Positions 16,846 to 24,910 of a stretch of DNA of 64,000 nucleotides are shown here, piece after piece (within the stretch, counting starts at the first letter, position 1; each line of letters starts with the position of its first letter). The notes under the pieces were generated by a model. The model was not told the origin of the DNA. It ran no database searches and saw only the letters and a program-made list of their open reading frames with translations. The position numbers and the translations under genes are program-made. Source of the stretch: Psychromonas sp. B3M02 (GTDB lineage Bacteria; Pseudomonadota; Gammaproteobacteria; Enterobacterales; Psychromonadaceae); the NCBI RefSeq assembly GCF_003318165.1, contig NZ_QOCB01000080.1, positions 1 through 64,000 on the forward strand, written 5' to 3'.

Positions 16846-18198
16846 GTGCAGTTGCAACGTACTTATTTTACCGAGCATGTTCCCTTTTCACTCACCTATC
16901 GTGTGCAACAACTTAAGTTATTAAAACAGGCCATTACCGACAATCAAGATGCGTTAATTGAAGCGCTTAATACTGATTTAAATAAACCGGAATTTGAAGC
17001 TTACTTGACTGAAGTTGGTTTCGTGCTCAATGAGTTATCGGATACCATCAAACACTTAAAAAAGTGGATGAAACCCCAAAAAGTAACGACACCTTATTAT
17101 TTACAACCTGCTAAAAGTCACATTCATGCTTCGCCATTAGGCGTTTGTTTAATCATTGCACCTTTTAATTACCCTGTTTCATTGTGTTTATCTCCGCTGA
17201 TTGCCGCACTCGCAGCGGGAAACACTTGTATTGTCAAAACATCTGAATTAACACCGACTGTCAGTCAAGTATTAACCTCGATGATCAATGCGACTTTTCC
17301 GCCTGAATATGTGCAGTGTGTGGAAGGTGAGGTTGAGCAAGTCACTGCATTATTAACACAAAAGTTTGATCATATTTTCTTCACCGGCAGCACTCAGGTC
17401 GGGCAAATTGTGATGCAAGCAGCGGCAAAACAATTAACGCCGGTAACCTTGGAACTAGGTGGAAAAAGCCCATGTATTGTCTGTGCAGACACAAATATTG
17501 ATGTGGCTGTAAAACGCATTGTGTATGGCAAAATGTTAAACACAGGTCAAACGTGTGTTGCCCCTGATTACCTGCTCATTGATGAAAAAATAAAAGATAA
17601 GTTCTTACAAACATTAGTGAAACGCATCATTGATTTATATGGGGAAGATGCCAGTACTAGTGGTGACCTAGGGCGTATTGTGAGTCAAAGTCACACGCAA
17701 CGTATTAGTCGTTTAATCGATGCAAAAAAAGTCATTGTAGGCGGGGATATTGATATTACCCAACGTTATATTACACCCACAGTAATGGATAATGTGTCCT
17801 TAGATGACGCGATCATGCAAGAAGAAGTGTTTGGGCCGGTTTTACCTGTCATCAGTTTTACTAAGTTTGAAGAGGTGTTGGAGGTTATTGAACGTTTACC
17901 AGCACACCCTCTATCGGCATACATTTTTACTGAAAATAAACAGACACAGTCGCTACTGACCTCAAAAATACAAGCGGGTGGTCTTGCCATTAATCAATGC
18001 ATTCAACACCTTGCTAATCCAAACTTACCTTTTGGTGGCGTAGGATTAAGCGGTATTGGGAGTTATCATGGTAAACACGGTTTCGACTGCTTTTCACACC
18101 AAAAGAGTGTACTCACTGCAGCGACTTGGTTAGATTTACCATTACTGTATCCGCCTTATAAACATAAGTTATCACTGCTTAAAAAAATATTTAAATAA
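16846..18198 (+). CDS. NAD(P)-dependent aldehyde dehydrogenase (class 3-like)
   Basis: A 450-residue ALDH superfamily protein, the length of class 3 enzymes, which lack the N-terminal 40 residues of class 1/2. The cofactor site is seen in FTGSTQVGQ, the general-base Glu in TLELGGKSP, and the nucleophilic Cys in NTGQTCVAPDYLL. The C-terminal hydrophobic-basic tail (LLYPPYKHKLSLLKKIFK) could associate with membrane. No ATG opens this frame: GTG at 16846 or TTG at 16852 must start it, with AAAGG nearby. Substrates of such enzymes are medium- to long-chain or aromatic aldehydes. Confidence 0.88.
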   Translation: MQLQRTYFTEHVPFSLTYRVQQLKLLKQAITDNQDALIEALNTDLNKPEFEAYLTEVGFVLNELSDTIKHLKKWMKPQKVTTPYYLQPAKSHIHASPLGVCLIIAPFNYPVSLCLSPLIAALAAGNTCIVKTSELTPTVSQVLTSMINATFPPEYVQCVEGEVEQVTALLTQKFDHIFFTGSTQVGQIVMQAAAKQLTPVTLELGGKSPCIVCADTNIDVAVKRIVYGKMLNTGQTCVAPDYLLIDEKIKDKFLQTLVKRIIDLYGEDASTSGDLGRIVSQSHTQRISRLIDAKKVIVGGDIDITQRYITPTVMDNVSLDDAIMQEEVFGPVLPVISFTKFEEVLEVIERLPAHPLSAYIFTENKQTQSLLTSKIQAGGLAINQCIQHLANPNLPFGGVGLSGIGSYHGKHGFDCFSHQKSVLTAATWLDLPLLYPPYKHKLSLLKKIFK

Positions 18199-18218
18199 CT
18201 CAGCGCATCAACTACTCA

Positions 18219-18788
18219 TTAAGCCTTTAGTATTGTTTTTGCCATCTCTTTTGCAATCAGTGCTGATTGTTTCATGCCGCGAGTGTGAGCCATTACAATC
18301 GCACCTTCAACCAATAAACCGATTTGATCTGCTTTTTGCTGAGTGACTTTCGGATCCGCTTGAGGGGGTAATTGCGTAGCAATAATATCGACTAGGGTTT
18401 GCTTGTGTTTTGCCGCAAAAATATTGATAGGGTGATTAGGATCAGCATATTCAGCGCTGACATTAATAAAGTTACAACCAAAGAACGTATCACTATTAAA
18501 CCATTCATTTAAATTATCAAAAATAACCAATACATCTTCCACTGAGTCAGTATTTTGGGGATCTTGTTTATTACTTTCAATTTTACTTTTTAATTTACTG
18601 ACAACTTGCTCATGACGAAGTTGTAATGCCGCCAATATCAGCTCTTCCTTACTACGGAAATGCTTATACAGTGTTGCCTTAGAGACACCGGACTCCGCTA
18701 AAACCAAATCAATACCTGTCGCATGATATCCAAATTTATTGAATAAAATCAATGCAGTATCAATTAGGTGTTGTTTTCTTGGTTGCAT
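18219..18788 (-). CDS. TetR-family transcriptional repressor
   Basis: A 189-residue regulator. The N-terminal helix-turn-helix is clear: TALILFNKFGYHATGIDLVL then SGVSKATLYKHFRSKEEL. The C-terminal ligand domain is not recognisable by eye. It lies divergent from the VOC and flavin-nucleotide-binding genes and convergent with the aldehyde dehydrogenase gene. A palindrome overlapping a promoter between the divergent genes is its likely operator, so it probably represses the VOC operon and may regulate itself. Confidence 0.9.
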   Translation of the reverse strand: MQPRKQHLIDTALILFNKFGYHATGIDLVLAESGVSKATLYKHFRSKEELILAALQLRHEQVVSKLKSKIESNKQDPQNTDSVEDVLVIFDNLNEWFNSDTFFGCNFINVSAEYADPNHPINIFAAKHKQTLVDIIATQLPPQADPKVTQQKADQIGLLVEGAIVMAHTRGMKQSALIAKEMAKTILKA

Positions 18789-18859
18789 GTTATTGCTTGT
18801 CCTTTTAGCAAATATGTTAAATAAGTGTTCATAATAGCTAAATTATAACCAATTTAAAC

Positions 18860-18889
18860 TTGACGTAAACAGTTCTGTTCACCTATAGT
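18860..18889 (+). promoter_or_regulatory. Promoter of the VOC-PNPOx operon
   Basis: TTGACG (18860-18865), an 18-base spacer, and TATAGT (18884-18889). The -10 hexamer is the exact centre of the neighbouring palindrome. Confidence 0.65.
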
Positions 18890-18898
18890 GGTGAACAG
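18875..18898. promoter_or_regulatory. TetR operator
   Basis: CTGTTCACC-TATAGT-GGTGAACAG is a perfect 9+9 dyad around six bases. Another GTTCAC half-site follows at about 18902. It covers the -10 region, so binding would exclude RNA polymerase. The adjacent TetR gene is the obvious owner. Confidence 0.75.
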
Positions 18899-18999
18899 AC
18901 TTGTTCACTCTTGTTTTTGCTTTCATGTTATTGAGCATTAATATAGCCATTTGGGTAACAAACATTTTATACAACGATAAATTAATAAAGGTATTTGCT

Positions 19000-19440
19000 A
19001 TGTGCGCTACATCTTCAGAAAAATCAATTGAAAGCGGTAAAACAACAATCGGTACTTCAGGTATTCACCATTTAGGCCTTACTATTCCAGACATCAAAAA
19101 AACTGCCGCTTTTTTTATTGAACAATTAAACTTTAAAGTCGTAGGCGAAAAGCCTGCTTATCCAGCCATTTTTGTTTCTGATGGTACAGTGATGTTAACG
19201 TTATGGCAGATCAAAGATGCTGATAACTTAACTGAATTTGATCGCACAAAAAATGTTGGTTTGCACCATTTTGCATTGAAAGTGAATAGCATCGAACAAC
19301 TACAGACTCTCTATCAGAACCTACTTAAACTGGATGACGTTGACATTGAGTTTGCACCAGAAGCATTAGGTGATTCTCCTTTTGAACACATGATGTGTTC
19401 AATTCCCGGTGGCGTTAGACTTGAATTGATTAGTCAATAA
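19000..19440 (+). CDS. VOC-family (glyoxalase/bleomycin-resistance fold) protein
   Basis: About 146 residues from the ATG at 19000, chosen because AAAGG precedes it. The longer frame starts at a TTG inside the promoter region. Two beta-alpha-beta-beta-beta halves are visible: GIHHLGLTIPDIKKTAAFF with HH/E metal-type positions, and GLHHFALKVNSIEQL later, ending in GGVRLELI where Glu is the usual metal ligand. Substrate unknown. Co-transcription with a flavin-nucleotide-binding protein under a TetR repressor suggests detoxification of an electrophile. Confidence 0.85.
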   Translation: MCATSSEKSIESGKTTIGTSGIHHLGLTIPDIKKTAAFFIEQLNFKVVGEKPAYPAIFVSDGTVMLTLWQIKDADNLTEFDRTKNVGLHHFALKVNSIEQLQTLYQNLLKLDDVDIEFAPEALGDSPFEHMMCSIPGGVRLELISQ

Positions 19441-19450
19441 AGAGAAAACG

Positions 19451-20353
19451 ATGGAAAGTAGTTGGCACCAAGGTGAGCGCTTAATACAGAAGCGAGCGGG
19501 TACTGAACAACGAATGGCTGAAATCGGCCCTAAATTCATTCGTCAGTTTATGCCTTTACAACACCGTGAATTTTTTCATTCTCAGACTATGATTTTCATG
19601 GCTTATCGTGATGCCACTTCAATCATTCAAGGCAGTATTCTGTTTGGTGAAGAGGGCTTTATTTCCTCACCCACAGAGACTGAGTTATGGATCAATACAC
19701 AAAATCCAATGAGTGATTTCAGGCACAATCAAATTAACGTGGGAGATCGTATTGGTTTACTCGCTATTGAATTTAATACAAAGCGGCGTAATCGTGTTAA
19801 TGCGATCATTACTGAGATTAACCAAAAGAACATTAAAGTGTCTGTATTACAGAGTTATGGCAATTGCCCTAAATATATTCAACCTAAAACATTAGTTAGT
19901 AACGCAGATTATGATCCGACGTCGCAGTTATCTTCGATAATAATGACCAATGATCTGCGAACCTTGATATGCCAAGCAGATAGTTTTTTTATTGCCAGCT
20001 ACTTTGATGATGGAGAAGATAAGAGAAGCCGTGGCGCTGATATCTCGCACCGTGGCGGGGAAGCTGGTTTTGTTAGAATTAACGACAACGGGCAATTATT
20101 AATAGAAGACTACTTAGGTAATGGCTTCTTTAACACCTTAGGTAACTTAATGGAGAATCCCACGGCAAGTCTCTTATTTTGCGATTGGCAGCAGGGCCAT
20201 GCTGTACAGATAAAGGTGACCAGTGAAATACTATGGTTAGAGCAAACATCGGGTCAATCAAGTCAGAAACTGACCGAACCCAAACGTACTCTATGTTTCA
20301 CTCCTCATCAATTTACTATATTAAACAACAGCCTAGCTTACCGTAGTAAATAG
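19451..20353 (+). CDS. Pyridoxamine 5'-phosphate oxidase-family flavin-nucleotide-binding protein
   Basis: A 300-residue cytoplasmic protein starting ten bases after the VOC gene, with GAGAAAA upstream. It contains two split-barrel-like segments: residues about 45-120 (MIFMAYRDATSIIQGSILFG, then VGDRIGLLAIEF) and about 170-265 (SFFIASYFDDG, then GGEAGFVRIND). The second resembles the FMN-binding half of PNPOx-like proteins such as those fused to ferredoxin reductases. The enzymatic role is not predictable. It is the second gene of the TetR-controlled operon. Confidence 0.75.
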   Translation: MESSWHQGERLIQKRAGTEQRMAEIGPKFIRQFMPLQHREFFHSQTMIFMAYRDATSIIQGSILFGEEGFISSPTETELWINTQNPMSDFRHNQINVGDRIGLLAIEFNTKRRNRVNAIITEINQKNIKVSVLQSYGNCPKYIQPKTLVSNADYDPTSQLSSIIMTNDLRTLICQADSFFIASYFDDGEDKRSRGADISHRGGEAGFVRINDNGQLLIEDYLGNGFFNTLGNLMENPTASLLFCDWQQGHAVQIKVTSEILWLEQTSGQSSQKLTEPKRTLCFTPHQFTILNNSLAYRSK

Positions 20354-20633
20354 TCATTTAATTCTATTTCGACTAATGCCAATCCCACTCAGTCATTGAG
20401 CTATTTTACTTGTTAAAATAACTGACTCCTCCGTTTAATTTTCGCAAATAGAACAACTATTTAATAATTAACATTTTTTAGTTAATTCTCCATCAGACTA
20501 TGAACCAAGTTAACTATTCGGTTTTTAATACATTGCCAAATAGTGGTTTAAATGGTTCACAAAACTGTCAATTTTTCGGTTTATTCTGTTTGTATTAGCT
20601 ATAGAAAAAGCCAGAGCATTCTTTTATGCCATA

Positions 20634-20661
20634 TTGCATTCTTATTTTCACTTACTATAAT
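20634..20661 (+). promoter_or_regulatory. arsR promoter
   Basis: TTGCAT (20634-20639), 16 bases, then a consensus TATAAT (20656-20661). It lies 31 bases before the chosen arsR start. Confidence 0.6.
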
Positions 20662-20676
20662 ATGCGCATATGTGAA
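20647..20676. promoter_or_regulatory. Probable ArsR operator
   Basis: A 12-bp perfect palindrome ATATGCGCATAT (20660-20671) abuts the -10 hexamer, and a wider TTCAC...GTGAA dyad (20647-20651 and 20672-20676) frames it. AT-rich dyads over the promoter are the usual target of ArsR-type repressors. Confidence 0.55.
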
Positions 20677-20691
20677 TATATGGAATTTTAT

Positions 20692-21024
20692 ATGCAACCG
20701 CACCAGTTTTTTAAAATGTTATCCGATGAAACACGATTACGCTGCCTTATCTTAATCGCAAGAGAGGAAAGGATTAGTGTTGGTGAACTGTGTTTGGCAC
20801 TGAATCAAAGTCAGCCAAAAATATCGCGTCACCTGGCTATTCTGCGTCAATCGGGCGTGCTCTTGGATCAACGTGAAGGGCAGTGGATCTATTACCAAGT
20901 CAATCCTGCTTTACCAGGTTGGATGCGCCAAGTGATTGCAGGATTAACGACTTCAAAATGTTTAAAAGCAGAATACCTTGATGATATTGAAAATTATCAA
21001 CAAAGCAAAATGACAGAAAAATAA
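20692..21024 (+). CDS. arsR: ArsR-family transcriptional repressor
   Basis: About 110 residues from ATG 20692 (MQPHQFFKMLSDETRLRCL); in-frame codons further upstream overlap the operator. It has the winged helix of ArsR: SVGELCLALNQSQPKISRHL then REGQWIYYQVNP. The classical arsenite site is ELCVCDL in the DNA-binding helix; here only one Cys remains in this element (ELCLAL), with another at the C-terminal end (SKCLKAEY), so the ligand site differs from the plasmid R773 type. It precedes the GAPDH and arsJ genes, which it most likely controls. Confidence 0.9.
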   Translation: MQPHQFFKMLSDETRLRCLILIAREERISVGELCLALNQSQPKISRHLAILRQSGVLLDQREGQWIYYQVNPALPGWMRQVIAGLTTSKCLKAEYLDDIENYQQSKMTEK

Positions 21025-21054
21025 ATCAGATTAAATGTAAATTAAATAGAGAGA

Positions 21055-22062
21055 GTGACCATGACAATTAAAGTAGGTATTAATGGATTTGGACGTATCG
21101 GCCGTTTAGCAATGCGCGCAGCATTTGATTGGCCTGAAGTTGAATTTGTACAAGTTAATGATGTGGCTGGTGATGCAAAAACCTTAGCGCATTTATTAGA
21201 GTTTGACTCAATACAAGGTCGTTGGAATCACGCCGTGACTTGCACAGACAACACCATGGAAGTAGCAGGGCAATCAATTAAAGTGACACAACAAGGTGAA
21301 ATCGATGCCGTAGATTGGTCTGGTTGTGATGTGGTTATTGAGTCAACGGGCGTTAATAAAGACAAAGCATTATTGGATAAATACACTGCGCAAGGCGTTA
21401 AATTAGTGGTGGTTTCAGCTCCGGTTAAACACCCTGATGTCGCTAATATTGTGGTGGGCGTAAATGAAGAAACCTTTAAACCAGCGTTTCATAAAATCAT
21501 TACGGCAGCATCTTGTACCACTAACTGTATTGCACCGGTTGTTAAAGTCATTTATGAAAAACTGGGTATCACTAATGCCGCATTCACAACGATTCATGAC
21601 TTAACTAATACACAAACTATTCTTGATGCACCGCATAAAGACCTACGCCGTGCGCGTGCTTGTGGTATGAGTTTGATCCCTACTACAACCGGGTCAGCAA
21701 AAGCCATTATTGAAATTTTCCCTGACTTAAAAGACAAAATTAACGGGCATGCGGTACGTGTGCCGTTAGCGAATGCATCATTAACAGACATTGTTTTTGA
21801 AGTAGCAAGAGATACCAGTGTTGAAGAAGTTAACCAACTATTAAAAGAAGCATCAGAAGGTGAACTTGCTGGGATTCTTGGTTACGAAGACCGCCCATTA
21901 GTCTCAATTGATTACCGTGGTGACCAACGTTCAACGATTGTTGATGGTTTATCAACCATGTTAATCGGTAAACGTATGTTAAAAATCTACGCTTGGTACG
22001 ATAACGAAATGGGCTACGCAACACGTACTGCTGAGCTTATTAAAAAAGTCTCATTAATTTAA
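21055..22062 (+). CDS. ArsJ-associated glyceraldehyde-3-phosphate dehydrogenase
   Basis: A 335-residue GAPDH. The NAD-binding start GINGFGRIGRLAMRA, the catalytic Cys in ASCTTNCIAP and WYDNEMGYATR near the end are all intact. Its place between arsR and arsJ marks it as the arsenate-detoxifying paralogue rather than the glycolytic enzyme: it uses arsenate in place of phosphate to make 1-arseno-3-phosphoglycerate, which ArsJ exports. GAGAGAG precedes the ATG. The gene follows arsR by 30 bases and precedes arsJ by 21, so the three form one operon. Confidence 0.92.
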   Translation: MTMTIKVGINGFGRIGRLAMRAAFDWPEVEFVQVNDVAGDAKTLAHLLEFDSIQGRWNHAVTCTDNTMEVAGQSIKVTQQGEIDAVDWSGCDVVIESTGVNKDKALLDKYTAQGVKLVVVSAPVKHPDVANIVVGVNEETFKPAFHKIITAASCTTNCIAPVVKVIYEKLGITNAAFTTIHDLTNTQTILDAPHKDLRRARACGMSLIPTTTGSAKAIIEIFPDLKDKINGHAVRVPLANASLTDIVFEVARDTSVEEVNQLLKEASEGELAGILGYEDRPLVSIDYRGDQRSTIVDGLSTMLIGKRMLKIYAWYDNEMGYATRTAELIKKVSLI

Positions 22063-22083
22063 TCGCCCTTAGGAATAAAAGCA

Positions 22084-23310
22084 ATGAAGTGGTTCTCAAC
22101 ACTGGATAAATCGCTACGACAATACCTACTTGTTACCTTTAATTACTGGAACTTTACAGTCACTGACGGTGCATTACGTATGTTAGTGGTGCTGTACTTT
22201 TATGAACTAGGGTACAGCCCGTTAGATATCGCTTTATTGTTTTTGTTTTATGAAGTATTTGGGGTGATCACCAACCTAGTAGGTGGCTGGTTAGGGGCAC
22301 GCGTTGGGTTAAATCGCACCATGAATATTGGCTTGGCTATGCAAGTGGTCGCCTTGTTATTGCTGACCGTTCCTAACCAATGGTTAACCATACCTTGGGT
22401 GATGATGGCACAAGCCTTGTCGGGAATAGCAAAAGACCTCAATAAAATGAGTGCCAAAAGCTCCATTAAAACCCTAATTCCTAATAATCAACAGGGGAAG
22501 CTTTACCACTGGGTGGCAGTATTAACCGGGTCTAAAAATGCCTTAAAAGGGGCAGGTTTTTTCATCGGTGGTTTGCTATTAACGCTGGTAGGTTTCCAAG
22601 TGGCTTTGTTGATTATGGCGGGTGTGTTGGCGGCGGTTTTTGTGATGAGCTTGATGTTCCTGGAAGGGGATTTAGGAAAAGCTAAAACCAAACCTAAATT
22701 TAGTCAGATGTTCTCCAAATCTGGCCCTGTGAACATTCTATCAGCGGCACGCTTATTTCTGTTTGCGTCCCGTGATGTGTGGTTTGTGGTTGCTCTGCCT
22801 ATCTACTTAGCCAGTATTTTTGGCTGGTCGCATTCTATTGTTGGCGCTTTCCTCGCAGCGTGGGTAGTTGCTTACGGCATAGTGCAAGGTTTTGCCCCTA
22901 AAATTACCGCATACTTCACAAAAGAGGGCGCAGCACCGGACGGTAAAAACGCCATGTTATGGTGTGCATTATTAGCGATGATAACGGGTGTATTAGCGGT
23001 GGGAATACACCTAGAGTGGCATGTACAAACCTTGATTATTGTTGGGTTATTGATTTTTGGTGCTATCTTCGCCATTAACTCCTCTTTACATTCTTACTTA
23101 ATTATAAGTTATGCGAAACAAGATGGTGTGTCATTAGATGTGGGCTTCTATTACATGGCCAATGCCATGGGACGTTTAGTCGGCACCGTATTATCGGGCT
23201 GGGTTTACCAAGCCTATGGCTTTGCCGCGTGTTTATGGATAGCCTTTGCGTTTTTAGTTATTACCAGCTTGATCTCAATAAAGTTACCCATTCAAAAGCC
23301 GACTGAATAA
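22084..23310 (+). CDS. arsJ: ArsJ organoarsenical efflux permease (MFS)
   Basis: A 408-residue major facilitator with about 10-12 hydrophobic helices. Recognisable are the N-terminal WNFTVTDGALRMLVVLYFYELG and the loop GWLGARVGLNRTMNIG, broken here at positions 21 and 75 of the protein. ArsJ exports 1-arseno-3-phosphoglycerate, which falls apart outside to arsenate and 3-phosphoglycerate, giving net arsenate efflux. It is always paired with the GAPDH encoded just upstream, as here. A GGCTTT/AAAGCC hairpin follows the stop. Confidence 0.92.
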   Translation: MKWFSTLDKSLRQYLLVTFNYWNFTVTDGALRMLVVLYFYELGYSPLDIALLFLFYEVFGVITNLVGGWLGARVGLNRTMNIGLAMQVVALLLLTVPNQWLTIPWVMMAQALSGIAKDLNKMSAKSSIKTLIPNNQQGKLYHWVAVLTGSKNALKGAGFFIGGLLLTLVGFQVALLIMAGVLAAVFVMSLMFLEGDLGKAKTKPKFSQMFSKSGPVNILSAARLFLFASRDVWFVVALPIYLASIFGWSHSIVGAFLAAWVVAYGIVQGFAPKITAYFTKEGAAPDGKNAMLWCALLAMITGVLAVGIHLEWHVQTLIIVGLLIFGAIFAINSSLHSYLIISYAKQDGVSLDVGFYYMANAMGRLVGTVLSGWVYQAYGFAACLWIAFAFLVITSLISIKLPIQKPTE

Positions 23311-23403
23311 TAATGTCTGTATCGCTAACTCCCTAAGGCTTTACAAAGCCCAAGGAGAATTAGCAATTAATTGAAATAGTCATTTCAATTACCCCCTTTA
23401 TCC

Positions 23404-23434
23404 CATTCCGTATTTTGCTTATTAATACGGAATG
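23404..23434. repeat. Perfect 11-bp inverted repeat after the ars operon
   Basis: CATTCCGTATT and AATACGGAATG surround a nine-base loop. It may be an ars operon terminator, although the following sequence (CTTCTCTTT) is only weakly T-rich. It marks the left border of the accessory pocket. A smaller hairpin (TTGAAAT/ATTTCAA) lies near 23370. Confidence 0.5.
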
Positions 23435-23571
23435 CTTCTCTTTAAATGATTATTTTTTGATTATCAGATTTAAATCATTGTTTTTATGTTCCGACAGCGT
23501 ATATTTTAACAAATTAAACTATTCCGCACTTCCGCTGTTATATGTTTTTTTATTTACTGTAGAGGTTCACT

Positions 23572-24792
23572 TTGAGCAAAAGAAAGAATTTTCTGGAAAA
23601 GACTAAAAAAATCTTAGCTGGAAGAGCTGGTTATCAATGCAGTCACCCTAGTTGTAATATCATAACTATTGGGGCTGGAGAAGAAGCTCATACCACATCT
23701 TCAATCGGTGAGGCCGCACATATATATAGTGCATCACTTGATGGACCTAGAGGGCAGGGAGGACTTAGTGATGATGAACTAAGAACACTGGATAATGGGC
23801 TATGGGCATGTAAAAATCATGCAAGATTAATTGATACAAATGATGGAGATGGATTTTCTGCTGAGCAATTGAAGTCATGGAAATTTCTTCATGAAGAAAA
23901 AATAAAAACGCACCAGGGACGGATTCAAAGGAAATCATTTTGGTTGAGCTCTTTGATAATTAACCAAAGTAAAGTATTTAAAAATGAACAGACAATATAT
24001 TTTGGTAAGGTCACCTTCGTTTATGGGGGAGAAAATACGTCAGGAAAGTCAACAATATTAAATTTCATCAACTCTCTTACAAGTTATGAAGCATTAAAAT
24101 CAAGAGTAGACAATAATCAATCTTTTAATTATGAACTCGAATTTTGTAACCCTGATACAAATATCTTTTCAGTTAACTCTAATAGAGGCGTAATTAGTTC
24201 CACCCTAAATGACAATATTGTTAATTTCAATCCGATACCAATGGCTATTTACAGGTTTGATTTAGAATTTAGGATAAACCTTTATTCTAGCGAATTGGAT
24301 GATCAAGACGCTTTAACGAATTACTTGAAAATTGATAAAATTAAATTAGCAGGGTTGTTAAATAACGTAGGAAGATCTAAGTACTCTCAAGTTAGTAAAG
24401 CATATATTGATTTTCAAGAGCCTTCAGAAGATGATGGCGAATTTAAAGCAGGATATTATCTTAATGTAATATTAAAAGGATGTGATTTTGCACTTAACTT
24501 AGCAAGCCTATCCTCTGGTGAAAAAAGTATGGTGTTGTTAGAGCTAATTATTGAATTGGTACAAACATATGCAAAATATACCCAAAGCCTTTTGCTTGTT
24601 AATCTTCAATCGACTTCATTTCATGATTCAACACTTAGTAATTACCTTAAGTATTTCATGTCTGGAGAGGTCGATTTTCAAACAGTCATAACAAGCGTGA
24701 CTAAAACTAATTGTCCCGAAGTCAAATTAACAAACTGTTACTCGTTAGTTGGGAAAGTTCAAGAGGTGGTTATTTCCCCAGTTGAACATTAA
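23572..24792 (+). CDS. HNH nuclease-ABC/SMC-type ATPase fusion (defence-like)
   Basis: A 406-residue protein from TTG 23572 with AGAGG upstream. Residues 1-110 look like an HNH/zinc nuclease module: CSHPSC (23-28), EAAHIYSAS with His50, GLWACKNHARLID (77-88) and a WKFLHEEK tail. Residues about 120-406 are a compact ABC-type ATPase: Walker A GGENTSGKST (152-161) and signature SLSSGEKS (about 311-318). The Walker B position reads SLLLVNLQST (about 338-347), so the usual Asp-Glu pair is missing, which suggests nucleotide binding with poor hydrolysis. No long coiled coil separates the ATPase halves. Arg is written almost only as AGA/AGG and Ile often as ATA, unlike the flanking genes, so it was probably acquired. 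Septu systems pair an HNH protein with an ATPase, but the order and fusion here differ. Function inferred, not known. Confidence 0.72.
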   Translation: MSKRKNFLEKTKKILAGRAGYQCSHPSCNIITIGAGEEAHTTSSIGEAAHIYSASLDGPRGQGGLSDDELRTLDNGLWACKNHARLIDTNDGDGFSAEQLKSWKFLHEEKIKTHQGRIQRKSFWLSSLIINQSKVFKNEQTIYFGKVTFVYGGENTSGKSTILNFINSLTSYEALKSRVDNNQSFNYELEFCNPDTNIFSVNSNRGVISSTLNDNIVNFNPIPMAIYRFDLEFRINLYSSELDDQDALTNYLKIDKIKLAGLLNNVGRSKYSQVSKAYIDFQEPSEDDGEFKAGYYLNVILKGCDFALNLASLSSGEKSMVLLELIIELVQTYAKYTQSLLLVNLQSTSFHDSTLSNYLKYFMSGEVDFQTVITSVTKTNCPEVKLTNCYSLVGKVQEVVISPVEH

Positions 24793-24809
24793 CTGCATAT
24801 AATAAGTCA

Positions 24810-24877
24810 ATTCAACAGCACTAAAAACAGCGGGCTATTCGCTTCGCTCAAGTTTAGCCCGTTAATATGGGCGTTAA
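24810..24877 (+). repeat. attC-like imperfect palindrome
   Basis: It starts ATTCAAC (fits RYYYAAC) and ends GGGCGTTAAC. The inner perfect stem CGGGCTA (24831-24837) / TAGCCCG (24855-24861) has a 17-base loop. The outer arms pair only partly. This build and the GGGCGTTA end resemble integron attC recombination sites, and the element directly follows a stand-alone gene as in a gene cassette. The core R' box GTTAACT breaks the GTTRRRY consensus at one base, and no integrase is in the window. No T tract follows, so it is not an ordinary terminator. Confidence 0.35.
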
Positions 24878-24910
24878 CTAAAAATGTGGCGCCGTCATAA
24901 GAAGTGATAA

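Larger units (their letters stand above)
20354..20691. other. Intergenic region before arsR
   Basis: No convincing gene in the first 270 bases; AT-rich with short dyads (for example TATTTTACTTGTTAAAATA near 20401). The last 60 bases hold the arsR promoter and operator described separately. Confidence 0.5.

Noticed and set aside
23415-23606. 63-residue plus-strand frame before the HNH-ATPase gene
   Set aside because: It overlaps the real gene out of frame, starts at a poor site and has no recognisable content.
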